A stretch of DNA of 64,000 nucleotides from Polyporus tsugae (lineage: Eukaryota > Basidiomycota > Agaricomycetes > Polyporales > Polyporaceae). The stretch spans positions 1,054,001 to 1,118,000 of the forward strand of contig JAHRBS010000008.1 of NCBI GenBank assembly GCA_024305745.1, in the 5' to 3' direction. The translations under genes were made by a program, and so were the position numbers. Shown one piece after another: positions 47,649 through 59,093 of this stretch (positions are counted from its first letter, which is position 1; every line of letters starts with the position of its first letter). The notes under the pieces were generated by a model. That model was given only the letters and a program-made list of their open reading frames with translations. It searched no databases and had not been told where the DNA came from.

Positions 47649-49292
47649 ATGTCCAAAGGCTTTCAAATTTTCGCACTCTTCCGCGGCAAGCAGTTCAACG
47701 ACGATGCGACTAACAAAGGGGTGGCAGTTCCCGCCGACTTTCTGTTGCGCATAGCCCGGGAATGGGATGCCCTTCCCAAAGACATCAAGCTCCAGTGTGA
47801 GGCGCAAACCCTCCTGCAGGAAAAGCAACTCGCAATCATCAAGGCACAACACTCCTTACCCCAATCTTTACCTCACGATCCGCCCCCGTTGGCTTCAAAG
47901 AGGACGTCCCCGACGAAGTCGAATGCTCGGACCGCTGTAGCTACACCACCTGCGACGCAGCGGTTATCTCCGTCCACATCGTCGACTACACCATCCCCTT
48001 CTGTTCCATCATCGTCTCCTTATCTCTTCTGTTCGTCGCCGCCAATCCCCTTCGTGTCCCAGAGCCCCTCCGCGGCTACACCCGCACGATCGCAGCCTGA
48101 GCTACTCAACACAAGTGGCAACCGATCGAGCGTTCGGTACGGAACGGGCCCCGAAGTTGCATTCCTCATCGAAAATCACGCTTCGCGCACGGTATGTCCA
48201 TACATACTTTGCTGGACAATTCGGGCTGACCAATCCTGTGGCATATAGCAGGGTGGACGACAGACGACAACGAGGCAAGGAGCCCGCCCCCATCCGTACG
48301 ATCCTACCGGCGTCTCAACACCTCGTCTTCATGACAGCCAAACGCAAAACGCTCGGAAGGCGCCGCTTCGGAGAGCTCAAACAGTCTTAGACATACCCTC
48401 GAACCGACCGACCGCTTCGGTGGCCAACGTGCTCCTTCCCAGTGGCAACGTCGTCCGCCGTTATAACTCGGTTCCTTCTGTGGTCGCATCGTCCAACACG
48501 AGCAACGCTCACCAGGTCGTGACACCTCCGATCAACACTGGGCCAGTGACCCCCTCGGGCAAACAAGTCTCCCATCCCGCCTTGTTCGATCTCCACTCTT
48601 CCGTCCAAGCTGTCGAAGGACCTCCTGCAGTGCCAACCGGAGCCCGACAGCCGGGTCCATCGAGGAGCATTACTCCACATATGAGCGTCGCCGCTCACGC
48701 TTCTCCGATGTCTGAAGTACAGACACCCACACCAATCCTCAACGACACAAGGATCTACACTCCTTCTACTGGGCCTCACGTCCAAATGACCCCAGCTCAC
48801 GCGGCAGTACCACTTCCTTTTACCTTTGATTACTCCACCCCAGCACAGACAGACGCGACCACCACCGTCCCAGTAGCCACCGCTCCCCCGGAGTACGATG
48901 CCACCTCTCCACGACCGCTGAGCTCGCAGTTTCTGTCGGGTCTCGGCTTCAGAATTCCCACTCCTGTTCCGGACGTTGTCGATATCGATGCCTTCCTCAG
49001 TGCTATCCTGTCACCGCAGCCCTCGACTGCACCTTTGTCAGATGTCGGCACGCCTATCCAAGGTACCTCGCTGAAGCCCTCGACTGCACCTTTGCCGGAG
49101 TTCGGCGTTTTAGCTGAGCATGGCGCCCCGCTCCCGGACCCCATCCAATGCTGGCAGCCTGATCTCTGGTCGGGGTGCGCCAGCGACTTGTGGACCGGAC
49201 GTCACGGGACGGGATGGGAAGACTTCGACGGCTTTCCGGGGCAGCAAAATTACGAAAGCACCGACTGTGTTTCTGATCGATTATTGTTTTGA
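47649..49292 (+). CDS. divergent HMG-box-like regulator
   Basis: Two exons (47649-48191 and 48249-49292; 57-nt intron with gtatgt donor) give about 528 residues. The first 60 residues resemble an HMG box lacking its usual basic start: FQIFALFRGKQFNDDATNKG, FLLRIAREWDALPKDIKLQC and EAQTLLQEKQ, in the order helix 1, helix 2 with the I-x-x-x-W-x-x-L-P pattern, helix 3. The remainder is disordered, rich in Ser, Thr and Pro, with an acidic/aromatic C-terminus (DLWTGRHGTGWEDFDGF) that could be an activation region. A nuclear regulator is the likely role. The box is clearly different from that of the gene at 13-14 kb. Lack of the RP-N-F motif makes DNA binding uncertain. Confidence 0.65.
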
Positions 49293-49791
49293 TCTGTACA
49301 TACTGGATTTACCAGGGGGCCGGCGGTTCACCACTTTCGCAGGTCCCAAATCGACATTCTTAGGCGTTCTTTTCATACAGGGCATACATTCTCGGGACAT
49401 GGTGTACGGGGTTTGCTACCGATGGTTCTGCGCTCCCGTATGGGGTGTACTTAGTGCCATTTCCTGCATCCTCAAGCGATTCAGAAGATTGCTTGGGGGA
49501 ATTAGCCAACAGAATCATTACATTAAGTGAGTTCCGCCCTGCATCACCCCTTCCGCACGTATCTAACGGTCATCACAACTCCCAGATATAAAGAGACCAC
49601 TCGTGATTAGAAACGTCGAAATTAAATGCGGCTTGGTGAATAACGCTCGGTCTGAGCTTTCCCGTTCGGGCTTTCGGGCTGCCTGATCAACCAGTCCACT
49701 TCGTATGCCCTTCGGCAGATGAGTATTCCTGATTCTCCGAGAACGTCTGTTGGACTCACCCTCAGATCTTCGCAATGTCGAGCACGTTCCA
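49293..49791. other. intergenic 3' region
   Basis: Convergent 3' flanks of the HMG-like gene and the secreted mini-peptide gene. Nothing else is supported. Confidence 0.4.
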
Positions 49792-50084
49792 TTATTTGCA
49801 GACTGCCTCCGATGCCGCTGAAAAAGCTGAACTTGAGCTTCGATGCCGACGCACTTTCGAATATTCCGCGCGCTACGCACCTCCTCGGACCTCTTGATGA
49901 GCGCAACCTAACCAGAGCAACCCTTTTCCGCCTGGGGTCGCATTTTCAAGTGAGTGAACACATTTCCCTCGATGCCAAGCGTGTGCCGGGACTCACCACC
50001 GCCTGTCGTAGATGGTTCCGGGGTTGGATACGCGAGAATGCCCACGACGAATGCGATCAGAATCACAGCGACGAAGAAGCGCAT
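49792..50084 (-). CDS. secreted mini-peptide, 48-54 residues (possible precursor)
   Basis: The ATG at 50082-50084 opens a strong signal peptide, MRFFVAVILIAFVVGILA, followed by YPTPEPSTTGG. A 65-nt intron (49932-49996, gtgagt..cccag) joins in phase to GGGKGLLWLGCAHQEVRG. Without further splicing the frame stops at 49873 (48 residues). A second intron with good borders (49818-49880, gtgcgt..tttttcag) would extend it to ...AASEAVCK and stop at 49792 (54 residues). The mature peptide would have one or two Cys and one Trp. It lies about 1 kb from, and divergent to, UstYa-like copy 2. The identity is unknown; it could be a pheromone-like signal, a small effector or a RiPP precursor. Splicing needs transcript evidence. 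Confidence 0.5.
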
Positions 50085-51034
50085 GGCCGACAGATATCCA
50101 AGAGGCTGGCGCGGTGCAGGAGGGGCGTTCTCCCGTCTCCCTCTCCCAGTCTTAACGTCCTGCAGCCCGTCGGCTGTCCGACATGTCTGGATGACGTACG
50201 TTGGTCTATCATCACCTTCGCCAACTCAGACGGCGGTATATTGAAGCATAGTTGACAGACTCGCGTGCTGCGCCAGTGGGCGGGACCGACGGGCATCACA
50301 ACGCCCCGCCAGTTTGCCAGAGGCCGCTTGACTTTGACACCGACTGCACCCGCCGCGCCACCGCGTTGCTAAAACACGTTGTAGGGTACGTAAATTTCGC
50401 ATGTCCTAGGTCGGCTCTGAACAATAGACTACCACCCAGAGAGCCTGCCGCGCGGTGTACGGTTGACAGACCACGTCATCCGTGACCAGCGGCACACGGA
50501 ACTCTTCGAAAAGAATTTGGCCCACCCGCGCATCCTAGGACGATTCAACCACAAGCCACTGACTCGCTTGTTCCTGTCAAGGCTGATATGGTCTGTCCTT
50601 CCCTATCTCTGCTGATACAATGTGGTGGCTGAACACGTTTTGACTATAGACCCTGTTTGCTACTATTCGGGAGTCGGGATTACGCCGCTACATCTGTATG
50701 GGGTGCTCGGCCTCGTGTTGTGCTTCTTTCCCTTATTCATTGTACTCGGAGCAGGTCGCCTTAAAGTCGACAAAGGATCCACCTTGTACGTCCTCTGCTG
50801 AGAGAAAAGTGGGCACTTCATTTTCTAACTGCGTCCTTCCAGGGCCACGTTTTCGTCGGCGACGGTCCTCGTGATGCCCTTCCTTGCTTTCACGATGGAC
50901 GTTCCTCGGGAGTCATGCGCGGATATGTGGGAGCTCGAGGGAGACGGTCTCAGGCTCTCCCTCCGTCTGTAGCCTCCAAGCAAGACCGACTGTCCGACCC
51001 TCCCTTCGCAAACGCCTTGCCATCACCCACGATT
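50085..51034. other. orphan membrane-protein exons, possibly a decayed gene
   Basis: The plus strand carries protein-like segments with splice-like borders: DYHPESLPRGVRLTDHVIRD (from about 50431), GVGITPLHLYGVLGLVLCFF (about 50680) and, after a clean intron, ATFSSATVLVMPFLAFTMDV (about 50840). The third and fourth join in phase, but the first joins are off by one base at both donors (each has an extra G before GT). No start codon is evident. It is either a pseudogenised membrane protein or a gene whose borders I have misplaced; I do not recognise the family. Confidence 0.3.
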
Positions 51035-51094
51035 GCCCAACATGCGCGTCATTCGGGATATGTCGCCCAACATGCGTCCCACTCGGGACACCAT
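51035..51094 (+). repeat. 30-bp tandem duplication at a start region
   Basis: Two adjacent 30-bp copies begin GCCCAACATGCG and share CGGGA in the middle, about 70-75% identical. They supply several alternative in-frame Met codons upstream of UstYa-like copy 2. Confidence 0.5.
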
Positions 51095-51730
51095 GGCGTC
51101 GCCCGTGGCTTACTGCGTCGTCCTCGCCTTCACTCTCCAACTTGGAATGGTGTATGTCTTCTACATACTTTACGCCTCCCACCTAGCCAACAAACACAGT
51201 AAGCCACGCCCTTCGCTTCACGCCCCGTCCTTAGCCCTCATACCCTTCATAACATAGCGTCCTACACCGAGACCTCGGGCTACCCCGCCCAGCTCCCCAT
51301 CCAGCTTCCGACCATCCAAACGACGCTGCAATCGGGCGCTCCCGGCTTTTCCCTGTACGCCGACGACGACTGGGCGACGCTCTTCCCCGCCTCGGACGGG
51401 TTCACAGACGTCGCACTCTCCCCCAAGTCCAACCAGACGTCGACGTTCCTGGTGTCGATGGTGCACCAGCTGCACTGCCTGGACGTCTTCCGCGTCGGGT
51501 TCGCGACGAACCGGACGGGGTACGCGCACCACGTCGAGCACTGCCTGCGGTACATGCTCCAGATCGTGCTCTGCAACGCGGACACGACGCTCGAGGCGGA
51601 CGAGCCCGGCATGCGCGGAGGGCGCTGGGCGCACGCGGCGGGCGGCGTGGGGTCGGTGCATCAGTGCAGGGACTGGAGGGTGCTGCGGAAGTACTTGGAC
51701 GAGCACCCTGCGGGGCCTGTTCGGGTGTAG
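51093..51730 (+). CDS. UstYa/DUF3328-like oxidase (copy 2)
   Basis: Two exons (51093-51198 and 51258-51730) give 192 residues. Other in-frame Met codons at 51042, 51060 and 51072 would add up to 17. The start includes a TM helix (YCVVLAFTLQLGMVYVFYIL). The lumenal domain begins SYTETSGYPAQLPIQLP, has FSLYADDDWATLFPAS, then the two signatures VHQLHCLDVFRVG and HHVEHCLRYMLQIVLCNADT, and ends with a CRDWRVLRKYLDEHP block. It aligns along its whole length with copy 1 at 20.2 kb, differing mainly by an insertion before the first HxxHC. Both HxxHC elements are intact. The predicted role is oxidative modification of a peptide in the secretory pathway. It converges on 7-TM copy 2, repeating the arrangement of copy 1. 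Confidence 0.85.
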
Positions 51731-52030
51731 GACCGGGAGGAGGGGAGGGTCATGCGGTTAGTCGTGCTCGAGCTGTTGCTGTCTCGTGCCGCGCAGTAAA
51801 ATCTTTGAATGTATTCGCTCTGTGGCCGGAGTCCACTATTGTTACAAACGACAATGAACAAACGAGACATTACGTATTACACATGGCTATACACTGGTAG
51901 AGTACATAAGTTACACACACACACGGGTGGGTCCGCAGCCCAAGAGGTCAACGTTTACATAGTGTTCAGCTTTCGCATCAAGAGTCCAAGTCAGACCCCA
52001 AGCGGGAATGGCAGCTTTTCGTTTCACACT

Positions 52031-53351
52031 TCAGACGGCGATGGCGAGCCCGCCCAAGTCCGAGTCAAAGCGCTTCAGCTCCACGAAGTCCGCGCTCCGC
52101 TGCGTGCCAAACGTCCGCCCTGTGTCGTCGGTGGTGTCCGTGTCCGTCGTGCGCACCGGCATCATCGCGGGGATGAACGTCGCGCGGGCCTGCGCGCCCG
52201 TGCCCTCAGATTCGATCGCGATCTGCGTCGCAGAGGGGTTGATGAACGGCGTCGTGTGGTCGCTCGACATGCCCAGCGCGACGCGGATAACGATCAGCGT
52301 CGGCGCGATGCCCTGCGAGTGCAAAGCCCGTGCGTCAGCGTCCCTTCCCCTTGCACGGAACGATAACGAGGACTCACGTAGACTTGGACTGCGATGACCG
52401 CCAAGATCGCCTGCGCGGGGTGCCCGAGCGCGAAGAGAACGACGAAGACGAGCTGCGTCGCGAGGTAGAGCGCCCCGCTCTCGACGATGATCTCGACCGC
52501 GCGCTGCGCCGCGCGCATCGTCCCGCTCATGAGCGAGCCGACGCGCTTCTCCGCGCTGTGCGCGCTCGCGTAGAGCCGTCCCGCGATGAGTGTCGTCGCC
52601 ATGAAGTTCGTCGCGAGGGGCAGCGCGTACCCCGCGAGGCCGAGCGGGACGAGCGCCGCTGGGGGCACGGGTGCCGTCGGGTCCATGGTGAGGACGAGGT
52701 GCGCGACGCCCATGATGCATCCTGGCCCAAGGGGTGAGCGGAGGTACGGCAACTAACCGGGGAGGTACGGCACGCGAGCGAGGCGGGGGAGGACTCACCG
52801 AAGCCAACGGCGGCGGTGGCCAGCGGGAACGCGATGACCCAGTAGTTCTTGCCCCAGATGACCCAGCAGCGGTAGAGCAGGATGAAGTCCCCGAGGAGGT
52901 CGCAAAACGAGATGAGGGTGTCCGCGCCGACGAGCGGCAGAGTCTCGTCTGCGAACCCCTCGACGCCGGTCGCCTGCTGCGTCGTACTCAGTCAGTTGAT
53001 GCTATCGTGGGGCGGGACATCGGAAGGAGAGTGTGCTCACTAGCGTGGTGTAGAAGTGGTTGAACTCGAGCGCGAAGTGCGCAGTGCAAGATGCGAACAA
53101 GAGACAGTTGGCGAAGAAAATCGGGACGTTGAGCTTGCGGCGGGGCGCCTTGAAACGGCGAAGGAGTACGACGACGGATGCGATGAAGAGCACGGTATAC
53201 GATCCTGTGCGCGCGCAAAGAAGGCGAGCAATCAAACTGTAAGCAACTGCGGTGCACAGTGATCGCGCCAAGGAGGAGAAGGGGCGAACGTACCCCACAA
53301 GACGGCTTCGCAAACGAAGCCGAGGAGTGCTGCGAGGTCGTTGGAAAGCAT
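52031..53351 (-). CDS. orphan seven-TM membrane protein (copy 2)
   Basis: Starts at the ATG at 53349-53351 (MLSNDLAALLGFVCEAVLWG). Exon 2 covers TVLFIASVVVLLRRF and IFFANCLLFASCTAHFALEF plus NHFYTTL. Exon 3 has LPLVGADTLISFCDLLGDFI and YRCWVIWGKNYWVIAFPLAT. Exon 4 has CIMGVAHLVLTMDPTAPVPP and LATQLVFVVLFALGHPAQAI. The last exon starts GIAPTLIVIRVALGMSSDH and ends in a Thr/Asp-rich tail (GGLAIAV) at 52031. Exon borders match those of copy 1 at 21.2-22.5 kb, and the conserved GxxYRCWVxWGxNYW block is identical in layout. Function is unknown. The stop is about 300 nt from that of UstYa-like copy 2 on the opposite strand. Confidence 0.75.
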
Positions 53352-56270
53352 GGTAGCCCGATTGAGTGAAGGGTTTGGTCGGGGCGGTGCGGGGACTGGA
53401 CGAGAACGTACCGCAGCATTTGTTGGGCATTTGACTCGGCCGAGGAGGACGAGCCCCTCCGCGAAGCGTCGGGGAAGACGAAGAGGACGGCGCCGAGGGA
53501 TGCGTTCGCGGATAATTTTTCCAGGGCGAGCGCCGCCGTCGACTGTAAGGATGGCGTGGGTGTGAGTGGGGGAGACGGAGAAAAAAATTGGGTGGACACG
53601 ATGTGCCCGCAACCGTGACGTACATCGCCCTGCGATTCGCGAGTGAATATTGCACATTTCGTTTTGAAGGCGAGAGCCAAGAACGACGGATGTACCCAAA
53701 AATCAAAACCGTCCACCGCGGCCAAGTGCCACGGGGAGGCGACCAGGGATCCGCGCTGTGGTTTGTTGAGGATCTTCAGGAGCATGATTGCCCGAAACAG
53801 CGTTACTGGCTAGACTCCTGGGTCTCGGATCAGATTTCATGAACGCAGGAGGGGACGGTCGTTCCATCAGCACCGAACGCGCCGCTGCCATCGAGCACCT
53901 CGAGGCCGCTATGTCCAATCTAGAGTGGCCGACACGATGGATGGAGCTTCAACGGGGTGATCAGCGTCTTGAATACCCGAATATGTCTCTGCATGGTCAT
54001 GGGGTCCGCGTGTAGGGGAAGGATGACAGGCACTTGGTGACCGTCCGACATCCGTGAGTGAATCCCATTCCGAACCACCCTTGTCAATGGTGGACGAGAG
54101 CGTTGCAGCTCCGGCACGAGGGTAAGTATGATGATGTGTTCTAAAATTGCGTCAGGTCAGCACAACGTTGGAGTCGCGTTAGCATGTGTAGACCCCGACG
54201 TACTGATCGCGCGGTGAACTTGGGCCCGCTGCCGGGTCGGCTTCGAATGCGGGGACGAGACGGCACTGTCATGCGTGCGCACGATCCGCCGAAGAAAGGC
54301 ATCCTATCAAGGGTTAATAGAATTGGGGTACCACACATCCCCATGTGGTATGGATGGTTCTATTTGACAGCTTCGGAGCTCTCCCTGCAGCGACATCGTC
54401 GACACTATCTTCGAATGCAGGTCGGGAATACTAGTGAAACCAGATGCTCGTTCGGGGCGGTGAGCTACCGCTGTGGGTACCTTTGCGCCACATGTGTCAA
54501 TTGCAATTGACATCAAGAAGAGCACGATGATGCTCACTCTTGCCCGAACATGGACCGTTCGACAGCTCCTTGGTTGCTGCGCGAACGGGGAGCTCGACGG
54601 GGACGAAATGCGTCCGTGGCATACAGATGGATGCGAGACCACGTCTCGCGCACAACGGTGTCCGGGAGCGGAAGCCGACGAGTGCATCGCAGGGAAAGCT
54701 TGCACGCCCCGAATCGCCATCGAAATCATCTTCGGTGGCGTGAGCGAGCGAGCTTTGAGGATCTTGGTACGAAGTCCCGAATGTGCCATTTTCCGGCGTG
54801 CGGGAACATGGTACGCACAAACGCCGACGCGGCCGTCTCTCGACTATCCGGGAAGAGCGTACTGTATCCGGCTCAGGGAGCGTAGACGCGAGCTACTCAT
54901 GACATTGCGACAGCCGACATCGACATACGGGGTCAGCACACGCCCTAATAGATACGAAGTACGGTGCTCACGCATAATGTTCGGTCAAAAGGAGTCAGTC
55001 AACCGCCTTGTTCTGCAGGCACCTCGAGAACTTGCACGCGACTAGGGGAACACGATCAACTCTTCAGTCTACAGCAGCTGTAACGACATGATCAGCGTGA
55101 TGTGTGAACGAGGATTTGGATAAAGGAGCAGACTAGTCGACTTGCCACTGGCAGAGCGGATCACGTTCGCGTATTCCGCGTTTCGCTGATCTTGGCAGTA
55201 CCGAGACACTTCCAAAGCGCTCTCACACTGGCTCACCAGCGGGCCATGGTCGGGTGTGAACCAATATGACAGGGTCCGGCTGGAAATCGCGCAAACGTCA
55301 AGCCCAGTGTTCAAACCCATCCTAAAACTCGAAGATGATCGACGACGTGGGGGACCCCGTAACGCAATGCTTCCTCCAATGCTCTCAGGCAACTCCATTA
55401 TACTCGAAAGCGCTGCAAGTAACACGCCTGACTGAAAACGCACACGGGAGAAACCCCGAGGGTGATTCAGAGAGGTTGGGACGGAAAGTGGCAATAAGTA
55501 CGAGGTACCTACTAAGTCAGCACTCAGCCTGAATATCCTAAAAAGACATACTACATGACTCGGTCTTCATGTTCATCCCCTTCAGCTTCAGGCATAATAG
55601 CAGTGATCATGAGAGACAGGTGGAGAATGTGTCGAGTCAAGGTTGGCGCGGCCTAGAGACTCCTACAGATCGATCATGCATTCATGGACCCACGCTTCGA
55701 ATGACTAATTTGGGCGACTAATTAGCTACTAATAGGGGTCGCCCCTGGAAGTACTGGTCACCCTTCCCCATGGACCACCACCAACTCCCTCGCCCTTTGG
55801 CCCTGGGACGTTCTCTTCTATTGGTGCATTGACTCCCCAAATGGTGTCCCATTTACGGCTCCAATATCGCCAGTGCGAGCACCCACACTTGTATGGCAGG
55901 TGTGGCGTGCCTCACCAGAGTAGTCTCATACCAAGACCGTGCCGCGTGGACGTTCAACGTTCACGTGGAAGGGGCTTGATAGTACGAACCTACACCCCAC
56001 CGTCGGATCGAAAAGGTTCCGCCCAACAATTTCGGACCAATTGGATGCGTTACCGCGAGCGCAAAAGAGGGCCCGCTTTTTGCCTAGACTAGCGATGGTA
56101 CGTACATGATACTGCTTTTCAGTTTCCTTCCCTTGCGTATCTCAGATTCTGCTTAGACTCGCATCTGGACTGAACACATGCCCGCCCTGACCCTCTTCGG
56201 GGAACTTGTCTATGTCATCCGTTGGCCTGAAGTGATCAGTCATCATTGCAGGGCTACCTTCGTGGGGTAG
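53352..56270. other. 3 kb gene-poor stretch
   Basis: No motif-bearing frame is visible. The longest frames (54473-55045 plus; 55069-55494 minus) lack domains and splice logic. It may hold decayed genes or regulatory sequence of the flanking 7-TM and aldehyde dehydrogenase genes. Confidence 0.4.
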
Positions 56271-56280
56271 GTATATATAT
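56271..56280 (+). promoter_or_regulatory. TATA box of the aldehyde dehydrogenase gene
   Basis: GTATATATAT lies about 75-80 nt upstream of the start codon and is directly followed by a run of C residues. Strong match and good spacing. Confidence 0.6.
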
Positions 56281-56353
56281 GCCCCCCCCCCCACCAGACG
56301 CTTTCCTCGAAACCCGCTCCTCACTCACATCCTCTCATCTACGTCCGTCCAGA

Positions 56354-58553
56354 ATGCCAGCGACGTTCAACTACACCTTCGACACCCCCGTCTTCAAGGG
56401 CGAGGTTGAGGTCCCACTCGGTCTCTACATCAACGGAAAGTTTGTTGACGGATCCAGTGGGGCATACATCGAGTGAGTGCGGTTTTTGTTTGGGTCGTTC
56501 AGTCCCTGCTTCTTGAGGGAGCCCCGCCAGCCGCATCTTTAGCTACCCGTTTACGAACTCGCGGTGCAGTAGGGTGCAGTGCGAGGATATGAAATTGACA
56601 TCCACCCCTTGCTCCCTGCGCACATTCGACTCGGTGCTACCCAGATTTTCTGCTGGGGTGTGAGGGCTCCTCCCCCGCTCCATTCTGCCTGCGAGAACGG
56701 TCGTCCGATTGCTGCCGCCCGGCGTACTGGACTCAGGTCCTGGAGATGGAACCATCACCAGCGGATGATTTCAAAGATGCGCATTTTGTGGTCTGGTCCC
56801 CCGATTTTGTATTATGCCTCTCGCCCCGGCGGACGAGCCGTGCTGACAATTTACTCGCAGTGTGCTCAACCCGACAAATGGCAAGGTCACCACCCGTATT
56901 TCAGAAGGCACCTCCAACGACGTCGATATCGCCGTCGAGGCTGCTCACAAAGCGTTTGAGACCACCTGGGGTCTCAACGCGTCCGGCACCGAGCGCTCGC
57001 GTCTCCTCGCAAAGCTTGCCGACCTCATGGAAGCCAACCAGGATGTCCTAGCCGCGCTCGAGGCGCTCGACAACGGCAAGACGTTCATCTGAGCGAAGCG
57101 CACCGACGTCAGCCACTCTATCAACTGCATTCGCTACTATGCCGGCTGGGCCGACAAGATCCTCGGCCAGACGATCGAGACCTCGGAGGCGAAACTCGCC
57201 TACACCCGCCACGAGCCGATCGGCGTCGTTGGCCAGATCATCCCCTGGAACTTCCCTCGTGAGTACTAAGTAGTGGCTTCTCTGCCGTGTGTCGATCTCG
57301 GACTGATGTGTTTGCCTTTGCAGTGCTAATGATGGTGTGGAAGATCGGTCCCGCGCTCGCGACGGGCTGCGCGGTCGTCCTCAAGCCGTCCGAGTTCACA
57401 CCCCTGAGCGCGCTGTATATGGCGAAGCTCATCGACCAGGCCGGTTTCCCCGCTGGCTCGTTCAATCTCGTGAACGGCTACGGCCACACCGTCGGCCAGG
57501 CGATCTCCGAGCACATGGACATCGAGAAGGTGCCCTGACGCCTTTCACTTATAATGTCAATCGACCACTCACAAGGTTCGCGCAGGTCGCGTTCACTGGT
57601 AGCACGCTCGTCGGCCGGAAGATAATGGAGTCCGCGGCGAAGTCGAACCTGAAGAGTGTCACGCTCGAGCTCGGCGGCAAGAGCCCGACTATCGTCTTTG
57701 ACGACGCGGACCTCGACCAGGCTGTCAAGTGGGCCGCGTTCGGTATCTAGTACGTACCCTGCGCTGGCAAGTTCCGAGTGATATGGGCTAACGCGTGCGT
57801 TGCAGCTACAACCACGGCCAGTGCTGCTGTGCGGGCTCGCGCATCTTCGTGCAGGAGAAGATATACGACGAGTTCCTGAAGCGGTTCACGGAGCACACCA
57901 AATCACTCAAGGTCGGCGACCCGTTCAGCCCCGAGACGTTCCAGGGCCCGCAGATCAACCAGCAACAGTACGACGTGAGTGCATGTGTGTACGCGAGCGC
58001 GCAGATTGAGATGACTTACTCGGTTGTGACGGTGCAGCGCATCATGGGTTTCATCGACTCGGGCAAGGCGGACGGCGCGACTGTGCACTTCGGCGGGGAT
58101 CGTATCGGGACGGAAGGCTTCTTCATCTCGCCGACGATCTTCACGGACACGAAGCCGGGCATGAAGATCGTCCGGGAGGAGATCTTCGGGCCGGTGTGCG
58201 TCCTGATCAAGTTCTCGGACGAGGCGGATATCGTGCGGCAGGCCAACGACACCGTGTACGGGCTCGCCGCGGCGGTGTTCTCGCAGAACGTGGCGCGGGC
58301 GCTGGGCACGGCGCACAAGATCAAGGCGGGTACGGTGTGGGTGAACGCGGCGAACGTGCTGTACCCGAATGTGCCGTTTGGCGGGTACAAGCAGTCGGGG
58401 ATCGGGCGCGAGCTCGGCGAGTACGCGTTAGCCAAGTGAGTGTCTTGTGTTCTGCTGTTGGGTCGTGGCGCGTGCGGACAAGTACTGACCGATGCGCGGT
58501 GCAGCTACACGGCTGTGAAGGCGGTCCAGGTTAACTTGGGTCTCAAGATGTGA
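56354..58553 (+). pseudogene. NAD(P)-dependent aldehyde dehydrogenase with in-frame stop
   Basis: A multi-exon class 1/2 aldehyde dehydrogenase that would oxidise aldehydes to acids in cytosol or mitochondrion. Exon 1 (56354-56472) ends VDGSSGAYI. After a 388-nt intron come VLNPTNGKVTTRISEG, the [15 protein letters not shown] block with the oxyanion Asn, [12 protein letters not shown] (NAD site), LELGGKSP (general-base Glu), GQCCCAGSR (catalytic Cys), EEIFGPV and PFGGYKQSGIGRELGEYAL. Introns otherwise have sensible GT..AG ends; one donor (gtgccc, about 57530) is weak. The odd point is a TGA at 57090-57092, in the middle of an otherwise intact exon, after LDNGKTFI. Relatives usually have a Trp (TGG) or another residue just before AK at this place, so one G-to-A change may explain it. 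It may be a recent nonsense allele, a sequencing error, or recoded. Confidence 0.8.
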
Positions 58554-59093
58554 AGTGGGAGTCGGCGCGGTCGTCGTATCAAATGATGTACTTGTATCGC
58601 TATTATCTATGTACTCATAGCTGTTCACTAGGTACGTAAATATGTCCTGCCACGCAGACTTCTTCATCCCGGCCCTCGTTTCTGTGATCATGGACGAGCT
58701 CGCTGTAGTCACGCGAAGCATGGAAGGTGTCCGATGTGAGTGGCAAGTTCTCGAACGTGAGATGAGCTCACGGCATGGATCCACACCCACGGGCATGTGT
58801 ACGGCGGCTTCAACATCCCGTCCGGGGTTGGCTCTGCAGGTTCGTGGGTTCGATATGTGCATTGTTTATTATGGCATCGCGCGCGCATTTTCTGACCTTT
58901 ACCCTCCCTGGCATCGCTGTTCCTCCAGTCGGCCCAGCTATAGGCGATCAGGTAAGCCCACGCAACGGTCTTCTCTCCTTAATCTTTGCAGACTGTATGT
59001 GCACATCGCAAATAGGTAAATAGCGATCTCATTCTTCGATGCCAGCGTGACCTGACGGTATTGAGAAGCGTGATGACTCGTCTGCGTGCTCGC
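58554..59093. other. intergenic
   Basis: This is the 3' flank of the aldehyde dehydrogenase gene up to the MFS relic. No gene is supported. Confidence 0.4.

Noticed and set aside
51700..51722. GGGCCTGTTCGG match to the MITE end inside UstYa-like copy 2
   Set aside because: Only 12 bases match, they encode the normal C-terminus, and no inverted partner or target duplication is nearby.
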